Positions 41,238 through 50,349 of a DNA stretch of 64,000 nt are shown here, piece by piece. The stretch lies in contig NZ_CP046535.1 in the NCBI RefSeq assembly GCF_009739515.1, positions 4,344,501 through 4,408,500 of the forward strand. The letters run 5' to 3'. The position numbers and the translations under genes are program-made. A model generated the notes under the pieces. That model did no database searches. It was not told the origin of the DNA and saw only the letters and a list, made by a program, of their open reading frames with translations. This DNA comes from Sphingomonas profundi (GTDB taxonomy: Bacteria; Pseudomonadota; Alphaproteobacteria; Sphingomonadales; Sphingomonadaceae). Every line of letters starts with the position of its first letter. Position 1 is the stretch's first letter.

Positions 41238-42482
41238 TCAGCTCTCCGCCGGAGCCCCGGCAAGCGCCGCAACGATGCAGACCAGTCCAACCGCCGCGAA
41301 GCCCGCCCGCGCGGGCCAGCCACCCACCTGCGAGCGGAACGACACCCACAGCGCGAGAACGGCCTGCATCGCGTAGAACAGTGCGAACGCACGCGAGGAC
41401 AGCGCGATCACCGAAAAAGGATCGGTGAGCCAAACGACCGCGATCGACAGCGCGCTCGCGAGGATGAACGCGCCCCGCACGCCCAGCCGCCGCCGCGAAA
41501 CCTCCATCATCAACCCGCCCGAGCCGATCGAGTCCGCGATCGCCGCGCTGAGCTGGCTGGAGACCGCGCCGATCAGCACGAAGATGCCGAGCAGCGGCGC
41601 GACCATGGTCATGATGTCGAGGATGCCCGCGACACCCTCGGCGTGCTGCGCCTCCGCTAGGAAGGGCGTGAGCAGGGCAAGGAAGGCGAGATAGATCGCC
41701 GACGACAGCCACTGGGCATAGCGCATCGTGCGGACGCGGGTGGGCTGATCGTAGCTGTCTCCCATGTAGCGTGAAGTCTCGAAGCCCTGGACGGTAATCA
41801 GCAGGCCGAGCAGCAGCGGAATCCCCGAGAAGGTCAGCCGCGCTGGCGGGAGTGCGAGCGGTGCACCGGTCCGTGTAGCCCACCAGACCGCGAGTCCCGC
41901 GAGCAGGCCAGCGATGATCCCGAGCTTGACCGACACGCTGGCGTGCGCGGCATGCTCAATCTTGCGGATCTCGCCCGAGAAGGTGAGCGCCGTCAGCGCC
42001 ACAATGATCACAGTGACCACGATGTTGGCGATCAGCCCGTGCCATTCAGTTGGAACCGAAAGCGGCTTCATCGTGAACTCGGCAAGCAGCTTCAGATAAT
42101 AGGCGACGGAGACGGCATAGGCGATCGCCAGCATGACCTGCGCCGCGCGCATCGCCCAGGCCATCGGGTCATGAAGCGACAGCTTCGGCGCGATGTTCTC
42201 GACATGGACGATGTTGAAGCGGACTACCGCGCCGACCGCATAGGCGAGCGCCAGCAGCGCCGCCATGGCGAGGATCGCCGCCGACCCGAACTCGCGTGCG
42301 AGCAGCGGACCGCAGATTAGGAAGCCCGATCCGATGATCGAGGCGAGCGGCGTCACCGTCGCCCGCCAAGAGGTCGATCGCGCAAAGCTGCCGAAACTCA
42401 ACAACGCTGTGACCGCGACAGCGGCAAGCAATGCGATGACAATTATCAGGGGATGGGCTCTCGAATGTGGCTGGCACGTCAC
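41238..42482 (-). CDS. APC-type amino-acid/ion permease-like membrane protein
   Basis: A ~414-residue protein with about eleven helices. The first helices read L-I-I-V-I-A-L-L-A-A-V-A-V-T-A-L-L and S-I-I-G-S-G-F-L-I-C-G-P-L-L-A-R-E-F-G; a later Q-G-F-E-T-S-R-Y-M-G-D-S-Y-D motif resembles the APC superfamily (amino acid/Nramp-like) transporters. The GTG start is my choice, because the frame upstream of it lacks conserved sequence; other starts are possible. It is the only minus-strand gene in the island and shares its start region with the divergent DUF389 gene. Confidence 0.7.
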   Translation of the reverse strand: MTCQPHSRAHPLIIVIALLAAVAVTALLSFGSFARSTSWRATVTPLASIIGSGFLICGPLLAREFGSAAILAMAALLALAYAVGAVVRFNIVHVENIAPKLSLHDPMAWAMRAAQVMLAIAYAVSVAYYLKLLAEFTMKPLSVPTEWHGLIANIVVTVIIVALTALTFSGEIRKIEHAAHASVSVKLGIIAGLLAGLAVWWATRTGAPLALPPARLTFSGIPLLLGLLITVQGFETSRYMGDSYDQPTRVRTMRYAQWLSSAIYLAFLALLTPFLAEAQHAEGVAGILDIMTMVAPLLGIFVLIGAVSSQLSAAIADSIGSGGLMMEVSRRRLGVRGAFILASALSIAVVWLTDPFSVIALSSRAFALFYAMQAVLALWVSFRSQVGGWPARAGFAAVGLVCIVAALAGAPAES

Positions 42483-42569
42483 CGTGCGCCACCCCGCCGG
42501 GTTGAACAAGGTCGCAGTCTCGCTTGCACGCCCTTGCCGGTGCCCGCACAAGCACTTGATGGAACACCC

Positions 42570-44168
42570 TTGCAACATACGCGAACCGCGCAGGTGATCG
42601 ACCAGCTGTCGTCTGGCGCCTCCATCGAGGATGCGCCCGAGCACGGTTTCAGAAGCCTGCCGGTTTACCGCTGGTGGCGCCAGTCGATCGTCGGCGGGGT
42701 CTACCACGAGAAGGTCGTAGACCGGATCGTCTCCGATAGCGGCTGGTCGCCGCGCTACGCGTTCATGATCATGATGTCGGCCGGCATCGCCGTGCTCGGC
42801 CTGCTGCTGTCGTCGCCGGCGGTGGTCATCGGGGCGATGCTGATCTCACCGCTGATGAGCCCGATCCTCGGTCTCGGCTTCAGCCTCGCCCTTTTCGACT
42901 TCGCGGAGATGCGCCGCTCGCTGACCGCGCTGGCGATCGGCGCGGTGCTGGGGGTGGCGTTCACCGCGATGATCGTGCTCGCCTCGCCGCTGAAGGCACC
43001 CACCGCCGAGATCCTGGCTCGCACCCGCCCGAACCTGTTCGATCTGCTCGTCGCCTTGTTCGCGGCGCTCGCCGGCACGTTCGCGATCATCCGCGGCCGT
43101 GGCGAGACGATTGTGGGCGTCGCGATCGCGACCGCGCTGATGCCGCCGCTCGCAACGGTCGGATATGGCCTGGCGACCGGCAACATGGCGATCCTGACCG
43201 GCGCGCTGGCGCTGTTCGCGACCAACTTCCTGACGATCGCCCTCTCGGCGACGATCATGGCCCGCTTTTATGGGTTCGGCCATCATCTCTCCAGCCATCA
43301 AAGCTGGACGCAGACGATCATCCTGCTGCTCGTCTTTGTCGGCATGTCGGTGCCGCTGGCGGTGTCGCTCGGCCAGATCGCCGGGGAAGCGGTCACTACC
43401 ACCAAGATCCGGTCCATCCTTTCCGGCAGCTTCGGCGTGGATGCCCGTGTGACCCAGCTCGACGTCGACTATGACCGCAAGCCGCTGTCGATCCGCTCGG
43501 TGGTGATCGCGCCGCGTGCCAGCGCCAAGGACAGCAAGCGGATCGAAGCCGACCTTGCGCATCAGCTCGGCCGGCCCGTGCGCCTCCAGCTGGATCAGGT
43601 GCTGCTCGACCCGTCTGCAGGTTCGGTGGGTGCGCAGCGGGCCGAGCTGGAGCAGGCCTCGGCTGCCGCCGCTGCCGAGGAGGCGGAGACTGTGGCGATC
43701 GCGCGGCTCGTGGCGCTAGCTGCCGGCGTCTCGCCGGATGACGTTACGATCGACCGCGAGCATCGCCGCGCAGCCGCGACCGCGGCGCCGCTGCCCGATG
43801 CGGGCGCGGAAGCCTATCGCACGCTGGAGCATCGCGCGGCAGCGGCTTCCAGTGGCTGGCAGATCACGATTGTGCCGCCACTCGGGCGCCTGCCGACCAT
43901 TCGGTTCGCCGACAATGTCGAGACGCTGGATGCGGCGGCGCGGGAGGCGGTGCTGCTGTCGGCCTGGGAAGCGCGGCGCTGGAATATCCCGGCACTCGCG
44001 GTGCCGGGATTGCCCGGCGAAGGAGCGGCTCCGGCGCGGCCGACGCTCAGTCAACGCCGTGGTCTCGCCGTTGCGGCGCTTTTGCGCCAGCAGGGCGTAG
44101 CTGCCGCGCCAGCACCGGCGGCGGGCCAAGTCTTCGCCCTGACCGCCGCACCGGGTGTGTCGCGATGA
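42570..44168 (+). CDS. DUF389 (TIGR00341) membrane protein with long C-terminal domain
   Basis: The DUF389 core is clear: D-S-G-W-S-P-R-Y-A-F-M-I-M-M-S-A-G-I-A-V-L-G-L-L-L-S-S-P-A-V-V-I-G-A-M-L-I-S-P-L-M-S-P in several helices, then G-V-A-I-A-T-A-L-M-P-P-L-A-T. About 230 cytoplasmic or periplasmic residues follow, rich in Ala/Glu and with an OmpA-like middle. Function is unknown; members are widespread in actinobacteria and sphingomonads. The start is uncertain: a TTG is used because longer frames (to 42453) read only antisense of the neighbour; a GTG at 42594 is another option. Confidence 0.75.
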   Translation: MQHTRTAQVIDQLSSGASIEDAPEHGFRSLPVYRWWRQSIVGGVYHEKVVDRIVSDSGWSPRYAFMIMMSAGIAVLGLLLSSPAVVIGAMLISPLMSPILGLGFSLALFDFAEMRRSLTALAIGAVLGVAFTAMIVLASPLKAPTAEILARTRPNLFDLLVALFAALAGTFAIIRGRGETIVGVAIATALMPPLATVGYGLATGNMAILTGALALFATNFLTIALSATIMARFYGFGHHLSSHQSWTQTIILLLVFVGMSVPLAVSLGQIAGEAVTTTKIRSILSGSFGVDARVTQLDVDYDRKPLSIRSVVIAPRASAKDSKRIEADLAHQLGRPVRLQLDQVLLDPSAGSVGAQRAELEQASAAAAAEEAETVAIARLVALAAGVSPDDVTIDREHRRAAATAAPLPDAGAEAYRTLEHRAAAASSGWQITIVPPLGRLPTIRFADNVETLDAAAREAVLLSAWEARRWNIPALAVPGLPGEGAAPARPTLSQRRGLAVAALLRQQGVAAAPAPAAGQVFALTAAPGVSR

Positions 44169-45427
44169 TCCACGGCGTCATCATCACCCCGTTCGATGCG
44201 GCCGCGATCCTGATCGTGCTGGCAGCGACGCTCGGCTACTTGAACCGGCGCTTCCTGCACCTGCCGCAGACCATCGGACTAACGGTGATGGGGGCGATCG
44301 CGTCGCTAATCGTCGTCGGCATCGACCGGCTGTCACCAGGCAGCCGTCTCAGCCACGAGATCGTCGCGTTCATTGCCGGCATCGACTTTCATGCGACGCT
44401 GATGGACGGGATGCTGTCGTTCCTGCTGTTCGCTGGCGCGCTCCACATCGACTGGAGCGAGATGCATCGCGGTCGATGGGCGATCTTGATCCTCAGCACG
44501 GTCGGCGTTCTCGCCTCGACGGCGATCGTCGGCTTTGGCTTCCAGTTCATCGCGGGCCTCATGGGGCTTTCCATTCCGCTGATCTGGTGCCTCGTCTTCG
44601 GAGCGCTGATCAGTCCGACCGATCCGGTGGCCGTGATGGCGATCATGCGGCAGGCGGCGGTGCCGCCGACCTTACAGGCCACGGTCGCAGGGGAAAGCCT
44701 GTTTAACGACGGGGTCGGCGTAGTCGTGTTCGCGATCATCCTCGCCGCCGCGACGGGAGCCGAGCCGCTCTCGCTCGGCCATGCCACGCACCTATTTCTG
44801 ATGGAGGCGGGCGGCGGCATCGCGCTCGGGCTCGTCATAGGCTGGCTCGCCTACCGGGGAATGCACTCGATCGACGACTATCAGGTCGAGGTGATGATCA
44901 GCCTCGCGGTGGTGATGGGCGGCTATGCGGTCGCCCGCTGGCTGCACGTCAGCGGCCCGGTGGCGATGGCGGTGGCGGGGCTCATCATCGGCAATCACGG
45001 CGTCGCCCATGCGATGAGCGACGTGACGCGAGATTACCTGCTCAAGTTCTGGGCGCTTATTGACGACATTCTCAACGCGGTGCTGTTCCTGCTGATCGGG
45101 CTGGAGGTAGTAACGATCCCGTCCGACATGCGCCTGATCCTGTTAGGGGCGGCCGCGATCCCGCTGGTCCTCCTCGCGCGCGGTGTGTCGGTCCTTTTGC
45201 CTTTGGCGGCGCTCCGGCCGTTCCTGTCGCTCGGGAACTTGGCGCCGGTCACCCTGATCTGGGGAGGCTTACGCGGCGGCATCTCGGTTGCGCTGGCACT
45301 CGGCCTACCAGATGGACCTGCGCGCGCGTTTGCGCTGGCCGCTACCTATCTCGTCGTCCTCTTCTCGGTCATCTTCCAGGGTGGGACGATCGAGCGGGTG
45401 CTCAGATCGCGCAAGAAAAGCGGGTGA
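44165..45427 (+). CDS. Na+/H+ antiporter, CPA1 family
   Basis: A 420-residue, ~12-helix antiporter of the NhaP/NHE type. Signature stretches: F-G-A-L-I-S-P-T-D-P-V-A-V (ion-binding Asp), G-E-S-L-F-N-D-G-V-G-V-V-V-F and F-L-L-I-G-L-E-V. It exchanges cytoplasmic Na+ (or K+) for protons, giving salt and pH tolerance. It overlaps the DUF389 gene by four bases and is followed by an SLC13-like transporter, so the ion genes appear to be one operon. Confidence 0.9.
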   Translation: MIHGVIITPFDAAAILIVLAATLGYLNRRFLHLPQTIGLTVMGAIASLIVVGIDRLSPGSRLSHEIVAFIAGIDFHATLMDGMLSFLLFAGALHIDWSEMHRGRWAILILSTVGVLASTAIVGFGFQFIAGLMGLSIPLIWCLVFGALISPTDPVAVMAIMRQAAVPPTLQATVAGESLFNDGVGVVVFAIILAAATGAEPLSLGHATHLFLMEAGGGIALGLVIGWLAYRGMHSIDDYQVEVMISLAVVMGGYAVARWLHVSGPVAMAVAGLIIGNHGVAHAMSDVTRDYLLKFWALIDDILNAVLFLLIGLEVVTIPSDMRLILLGAAAIPLVLLARGVSVLLPLAALRPFLSLGNLAPVTLIWGGLRGGISVALALGLPDGPARAFALAATYLVVLFSVIFQGGTIERVLRSRKKSG

Positions 45428-45455
45428 TACTCCCAACCGCGTCTGGCACGCTGCA

Positions 45456-47180
45456 GTGACTCCGGCGGCACTCAGCGCGCTGATCCTCGTGAGCGCGCTC
45501 GTCCTGTTCGTCAGCGAGAAGGTTCGTCACGATCTGGTCGCAGTGCTGGCGTTGTTCGCCTGCTTGTTGACCGGGCTGACGACGCCTGCCGCGGCCTTCT
45601 CCGGCCTTGCCGATCCGGCAGTGGTGGCGGTCGCGGCGATTCTTGTGGTCGGCCGCGCGGTCGAGCTGTCCGGCGTCGCGGCGTGGATCGCGCGCATCGC
45701 CATCCCGGCGCGCGAGTCGTTCACCGTGCGCCTGTCCGGTCTCTTGCTAGTCGGCGCGGTGCTCTCCGCGTTCATGAACAACATCGCAGCGCTGGTCATC
45801 ACCATGCCGATCGCGACCGAGATCGCCCGCGACGCGCGCCGGCCTCCGGCAACGACGCTGATGCCGCTCGCCTTCGCTACGATCCTCGGCGGCATGACCA
45901 CGCTGATCGGGACGCCTGCAAACATCATCCTCTCGTCGGTGCGGCAAGCCGAACTCGGCACGCCGTCCGGCTTCTTCGCCATGACCCCGGTCGGGGTCGC
46001 CGCCTGCGGAGCTGGTCTCCTCTACCTCACACTTCTAGGCTGGCGGCTGCTGCCCGTCCGCCAGTCTGCGCAGCGGGAGGCGCGGCCATCGTGGCGGGTC
46101 TTCGAGCTCACCGCTCCAGCATCGATGCCGCTCGCCGATCTGCTGCCACGCCTTCGCGCGGGTTCCGTGCGGCTGCTCGCCTTGCTCCGAGGAGGCGAAA
46201 GGATTGCGACCCACTCGGAAGCCCGGGTGGACGGCGGCGACCGCCTGCTGGTCGTCTCTCGCAGGCAGCAATGGACCGCCGCAGAGGCGACCGGTCTCGT
46301 TGCCGACGAGAACCCCGCCGTCGTGAGAGAGGCCGTCACCACGCGAGTGGTGGTCGCGCACGGCTCGTTCCTGACCGGCCTCAGCCACGAAGCGGTGCGC
46401 ATCCGCAGCGGCGAACGCCTCCACGTCGTGGCGGTCGGTCCGCGCGCCGCCCGACAAAAGGTTCCGCTCGCGACGCTCAGGATCGAACCTGGCGACCAAC
46501 TCTTCGTGCGAGGCAGGCCGGCCGATCTGGCGAGCTTCGTCGGTCGCGCGCGTCTGCTGGAGATCGACCGAGTCGATCCGGTGCCCGTCGCGAAACGCCG
46601 GGCGGCGACCATTCTCGTCCTCTTCCTGGCAGCCATCGCTTCGATCGTAGCGCTGGGCGTGCCGCCGGCGCTCGCCTTCCTAGCCACCGCAGCGCTGCTC
46701 GCCGCAACGCGCCTAGTGCCGGCGGAGGACATTTATCGATCGGTCGATTGGAGCATCATAGTCCTGCTGGCGGCGATGATCCCCGTCGGCCGGAGCTTCG
46801 AGTCGAGCGGAGCGGCAGAGATTGCCGCAACGTGGCTGGGAACGGCGCTCGCCGGACTTCCGCTCTTCGCAGTCATTGCCGCCCTGTGCGGCGTGACGTT
46901 GCTGCTCTCGATCTTCCTTAACAATGTCGCGACCGCGATCATCATGGGTCCGTTGGCGATTGATGCAGCGCATTTGTTGGGTGTCGATCCGGACGCCGCG
47001 CTGCTGGCGGTACTGATCGGCGTTTCGTCCGATTTCCTGACGCCGATCGGCCACCAGAACAATCTGCTGGTGATGGCGCCGGGAGGCTACCGCTTCACCG
47101 ATTATGCGCGGATGGGCAGTGTGCTCGTGGTGCTGGTCGTGATTGCGACGGCATCCGTGCTGTCGTTGCGCTACGGCTAG
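45456..47180 (+). CDS. SLC13/DASS-type transporter with two RCK_C (TrkA-C) domains
   Basis: A ~574-residue protein: two sets of membrane helices flank a cytoplasmic insertion with two TrkA_C-like regulatory domains (about residues 205-380, e.g. H-S-E-A-R-V-D-G-G-D-R-L-L-V-V and L-R-I-E-P-G-D-Q-L-F-V-R-G). Substrate-site motifs are S-A-F-M-N-N-I-A-A and T-L-I-G-T-P-A-N in the first half, and S-I-F-L-N-N-V-A-T and L-T-P-I-G-H-Q-N-N in the second. Relatives carry sulfate, dicarboxylates or other anions with Na+. The GTG start begins the first helix; the frame upstream has no conserved sequence. Confidence 0.85.
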   Translation: MTPAALSALILVSALVLFVSEKVRHDLVAVLALFACLLTGLTTPAAAFSGLADPAVVAVAAILVVGRAVELSGVAAWIARIAIPARESFTVRLSGLLLVGAVLSAFMNNIAALVITMPIATEIARDARRPPATTLMPLAFATILGGMTTLIGTPANIILSSVRQAELGTPSGFFAMTPVGVAACGAGLLYLTLLGWRLLPVRQSAQREARPSWRVFELTAPASMPLADLLPRLRAGSVRLLALLRGGERIATHSEARVDGGDRLLVVSRRQQWTAAEATGLVADENPAVVREAVTTRVVVAHGSFLTGLSHEAVRIRSGERLHVVAVGPRAARQKVPLATLRIEPGDQLFVRGRPADLASFVGRARLLEIDRVDPVPVAKRRAATILVLFLAAIASIVALGVPPALAFLATAALLAATRLVPAEDIYRSVDWSIIVLLAAMIPVGRSFESSGAAEIAATWLGTALAGLPLFAVIAALCGVTLLLSIFLNNVATAIIMGPLAIDAAHLLGVDPDAALLAVLIGVSSDFLTPIGHQNNLLVMAPGGYRFTDYARMGSVLVVLVVIATASVLSLRYG

Positions 47181-47183
47181 CCC

Positions 47184-48572
47184 ATGCCACGTCTTTTTTC
47201 CCGAAACGATGTCCGCAAGCTATCCGTCATGTGGCGGCGTCGGCGGTCGACTCATCTTGCGCCGCCGCTCAAGGCGCTGAGCCGGCGGATCGCGACGGCA
47301 AGCGGCGCGATCCTGCTCGGCCTGGTCGCGCTGACCTTCGCCAAAGCCGGCGACTGGGCGCAGCACGTATTTGCCCGCATTGTCGCGGTCTGGCCTTACG
47401 CCCCGCTCATTCTGACCCCTGCCACCTTCGCCGTGGTTATGCTGGCGACGCAGCGTTGGTCGCCCGAGGCGCGCGGGTCGGGCATTCCGCAGGTCATCGC
47501 CGCGACCCGGACACCGGACGTCGCCGCTCGAGGTCCTCTGGTGTCGCTCCGCACTGCCGCAGCCAAGTTCGGGTTGACCATCGCCATGCTCTTCGCCGGC
47601 GGTTCGGTGGGACGTGAAGGCCCCACCGTCCAGATCAGCGCGGCGCTGATGGTGGCGGTTCATCGAATCTTTAAGGTGCCGATCAGCGCTGGCGTCCTGA
47701 TTGCCGGCGGCGCCGCTGGTGTGGCAGCGGCGTTCAACACGCCATTGGCCGGTGTGGCGTTCGCCATTGAGGAACTCGCCTCGGCCTATGAGCAGCGTGT
47801 CGCGGTGCTGGTCATGGCGGCAGTGATGATTTCGGGTTTGGTGAGCCTCGGGATCGCCGGGGATTACGTTTATTTCGGTGCCATGCGGGAGACGCTGTCG
47901 GTCTCGGCAGTGCTTATGATCAGCCCCATTGCCGGCGTCACCGGTGGCCTGGCGGGCGGGGTATTTACGCGGCTGGTGCTCCGCTTCGCGAAGTCCGCGC
48001 ACCCGGCGCTTCGGCGACTGAGATCCCGGCCGGTGCTGTTTGCCGCGGCCTGCGGACTGGCGGTCGCCGTGCTCGGCCTCGCCACGGCGGGTAGTACGTG
48101 GGGCACGGGCTACGAGGCGACCCGCAGCCTCGTCGAGGGACATGGCGGCTCGCTTTGGTTCGGGCCGGCGAAGTTCCTGGCCGCGCTCGCAACGACGCTG
48201 AGCGGGACCCCGGGCGGCATCTTCGCGCCGTCGCTCGCAGTCGGTGCCGGTGTCGGCAACCTGCTGACCCCCCTGTTTCCGGAAAGTCCAGCCGGTGCGG
48301 TGGTTCTACTCGGCATGGTGGCCTATTTCGTCGGTGTAGTGCGCGCGCCGCTGACGGCGGTGATCATCATCACCGAGACGACTGCCAGCCGAGGAATGAT
48401 CCTACCTTTGTTCGCCACTGCTCTGATTGCGGACGGCGTCAGCGCGCTGGTATCCAAGGAGCGGCTTTACCACGGGTTGGCGAAGCCGTTCCTCGACACA
48501 TCTGCCATCCTCGAAGCGGAAAGGTCCGGTAAGGCTCCCTCTGAGGATGCTGATCGCATACCCTTGGGCTGA
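47184..48572 (+). CDS. ClC-family chloride channel/transporter
   Basis: A 462-residue ClC protein. All three selectivity regions are present: G-S-G-I-P-Q-V near residue 96, G-R-E-G-P-T-V-Q with the gating glutamate near 146, and T-P-G-G-I-F-A-P-S-L-A-V-G-A near 345; Y in H-G-L is near the end. The gating Glu suggests a 2Cl-/H+ exchanger or voltage-type channel; the F-A-P form is usual for bacterial ClCs. There is no CBS domain. It lies three bases downstream of the SLC13-type gene, so it shares its transcript. Confidence 0.9.
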   Translation: MPRLFSRNDVRKLSVMWRRRRSTHLAPPLKALSRRIATASGAILLGLVALTFAKAGDWAQHVFARIVAVWPYAPLILTPATFAVVMLATQRWSPEARGSGIPQVIAATRTPDVAARGPLVSLRTAAAKFGLTIAMLFAGGSVGREGPTVQISAALMVAVHRIFKVPISAGVLIAGGAAGVAAAFNTPLAGVAFAIEELASAYEQRVAVLVMAAVMISGLVSLGIAGDYVYFGAMRETLSVSAVLMISPIAGVTGGLAGGVFTRLVLRFAKSAHPALRRLRSRPVLFAAACGLAVAVLGLATAGSTWGTGYEATRSLVEGHGGSLWFGPAKFLAALATTLSGTPGGIFAPSLAVGAGVGNLLTPLFPESPAGAVVLLGMVAYFVGVVRAPLTAVIIITETTASRGMILPLFATALIADGVSALVSKERLYHGLAKPFLDTSAILEAERSGKAPSEDADRIPLG

Positions 48573-48670
48573 CTACGGCAACCTCGCGCGCTCTCAAGCG
48601 TAGGCAATGGCGTAGCAAGACCTGCGAACTCTCCGGTGACTCCCGGTCTGCGCCAGGCCGGAGACGCGGA

Positions 48671-49438
48671 ATGTTCAACGACAAGGTTGCCATCGTCACG
48701 GGTGGAGAGTCCGGCATCGGCGCGGCTTGCGCGTGGGCGCTCGGGTCCGCCGGCGCGCGGGTGGTAATTACCTACTTCAAGGATAAGGACGCCGCGGCGC
48801 AGGTCTGCGAGGCCATCGGTGGTAGGGATCGGGCCATCGCCGTCCAAACCGACGTCGCCGATGAAGGTGCGGTGACCCAGCTGTTCGAGGCGGCAGAGGG
48901 GGCGTTCGGAACCGTGAGCCTCCTCGTCAACTCCGCCGGCTTGAACATGAGCGGCGTGAAGCTGGTCGACATGGAGTTGGCCCAGTTCGACCGGGTGGTC
49001 CGCTCTGACCTTTACGGCCCGTTCCTGACTTGTCGCGAACTGGTCAGGCGGCTCGAGACGAAGGACGAGAAGGGCCGGATCGTCAACATCTCCTCGATCC
49101 ACGAGCATGCCCCGCGGCCTGGTGGCGTGGATTATGACTCGGCGAAGGGCGGGCTGTCGCAGCTCACCGCGACGCTGGCTTTGGAACTCGCACCGAAGGG
49201 CATCGCGGTCAACGGAGTCGCGCCCGGTATGATCCTGACGCCGATGAACGAGAAGGCCGTCGAGGACACCGGCTATCGCGTCAAACTGGAGGCAAACATC
49301 CCGTGGGGCCGTGCGGGACGACCCGAGGAAGTGGCGGATCTCGTCGTGTTCCTCCTCTCGCCTGCCGCCGATTATATCAGCGGCACCACCGTCACCATCG
49401 ACGGCGCGCTTTCGCTTACCGTCGCACAGGGGGCCTGA
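48671..49438 (+). CDS. short-chain dehydrogenase, glucose-1-dehydrogenase-like
   Basis: A 255-residue SDR: T-G-G-E-S-G-I-G at residue ~10, N-S-A-G-L-N, catalytic S-S ... Y-D-S-A-K, and V-A-P-G-M-I-L-T-P-M-N. The V-N-I-S-S-I-H-E and P-R-P-G-G-V-D-Y segments resemble glucose 1-dehydrogenases of stress operons. It lies with one base before the GH130-like gene, and the two are probably cotranscribed; a role in compatible-solute or sugar metabolism during osmotic stress is inferred. Confidence 0.85.
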   Translation: MFNDKVAIVTGGESGIGAACAWALGSAGARVVITYFKDKDAAAQVCEAIGGRDRAIAVQTDVADEGAVTQLFEAAEGAFGTVSLLVNSAGLNMSGVKLVDMELAQFDRVVRSDLYGPFLTCRELVRRLETKDEKGRIVNISSIHEHAPRPGGVDYDSAKGGLSQLTATLALELAPKGIAVNGVAPGMILTPMNEKAVEDTGYRVKLEANIPWGRAGRPEEVADLVVFLLSPAADYISGTTVTIDGALSLTVAQGA

Positions 49439-49439
49439 C

Positions 49440-50333
49440 ATGGTCACCTACGCGGTCGAGCAGCTCGACGACGTCGTCCTGACCGGTGGCCCATTGGCCA
49501 AGGACATGGACCTGATGAGCCCTTTCGTTTGGCGCGAGGGGAAAAGCTACCGAATCATGGTCCGGGGTGTGAGCTGGCCGCTGGGACCCAGCGATCCGAC
49601 CGGGATCATCGCCGGTGGCAGCAGCATCGACGGCCTGACGTTCACCATGGACGACAAGCCGGCCATCGATCCCGGCCCTGACCCTGACGACGCCGGTGGG
49701 GTTGAGGACCCGACCGTCGTCCTGCTGCAGGATGGCCGCTATCTCGTCTTCTACACCGGCGTCGATGCCGCGCGGAAGCAGAGCGCGATGATTCTCGCCG
49801 AAGGCTCCGACCTCACTTCGCTCAAGAAGGTCGAGCTGGTGCTGAAGGCGCCGCCGGGGGAGGGCAACATCAAGGAAGCGACGCTCGCTCAGACCTCCAC
49901 GGGCGAATGGCGGCTGTTCTACGAATATGCCGCCGACGAGGCATCCCGCATCGGCATGGCTGGCAGCCATACGCCGGACGGCCCTTGGACCGTACTACCA
50001 GATCCGTTCGGCATCCGCGAGGACAGCTGGGACAATTGGCACCTTTCAACCGGCCCTGTGACGATGATTGACGGGGAGGACCCGGTGATGTTCTACAACG
50101 GCGCGACGCACGATGCGCGCTGGCGGATCGGGTGGATCAGCTTCGACACGGACTTCACACGAGTGACGGGGCGCGGGATCGAGCCGATGCTGGTGCCGCC
50201 GCCTCCGACTCACCGGGACTCGACCGACATCGCATTTGCCGCCTCCACGGTCATCGAAGGCGACCTGATCGCGCTCTACTTCTCACTTGAGGATCGCAAG
50301 CTGCGCCGTGCGCTGATCCGACGCTACGCATGA
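49440..50333 (+). CDS. GH130-like five-bladed beta-propeller (glycosidase/phosphorylase fold)
   Basis: A 297-residue protein with the beta-propeller repeats of GH130/GH43-like proteins: M-S-P-F-V-W-R-E-G-K-S-Y-R, V-E-D-P-T-V-V-L-L-Q-D-G-R-Y-L-V-F-Y-T-G-V-D, W-R-L-F-Y-E-Y-A, and V-M-F-Y-N-G-A-T-H-D-A-R-W-R-I-G-W. GH130 enzymes phosphorolyse beta-mannosides using a single Asp; the E-D-P motif may supply it. It is coupled to the SDR upstream and lies 16 bases before the DUF2254 gene. Possibly acts on a sugar-type osmolyte; substrate unknown. Confidence 0.72.
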   Translation: MVTYAVEQLDDVVLTGGPLAKDMDLMSPFVWREGKSYRIMVRGVSWPLGPSDPTGIIAGGSSIDGLTFTMDDKPAIDPGPDPDDAGGVEDPTVVLLQDGRYLVFYTGVDAARKQSAMILAEGSDLTSLKKVELVLKAPPGEGNIKEATLAQTSTGEWRLFYEYAADEASRIGMAGSHTPDGPWTVLPDPFGIREDSWDNWHLSTGPVTMIDGEDPVMFYNGATHDARWRIGWISFDTDFTRVTGRGIEPMLVPPPPTHRDSTDIAFAASTVIEGDLIALYFSLEDRKLRRALIRRYA

Positions 50334-50349
50334 GCGGGGCGGTCTCGCC

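Noticed and set aside
42453-42570. Upstream start of the DUF389 gene at 42453
   Set aside because: The extra 39 residues are basic, unconserved and overlap the divergent permease start; a later start is more likely.
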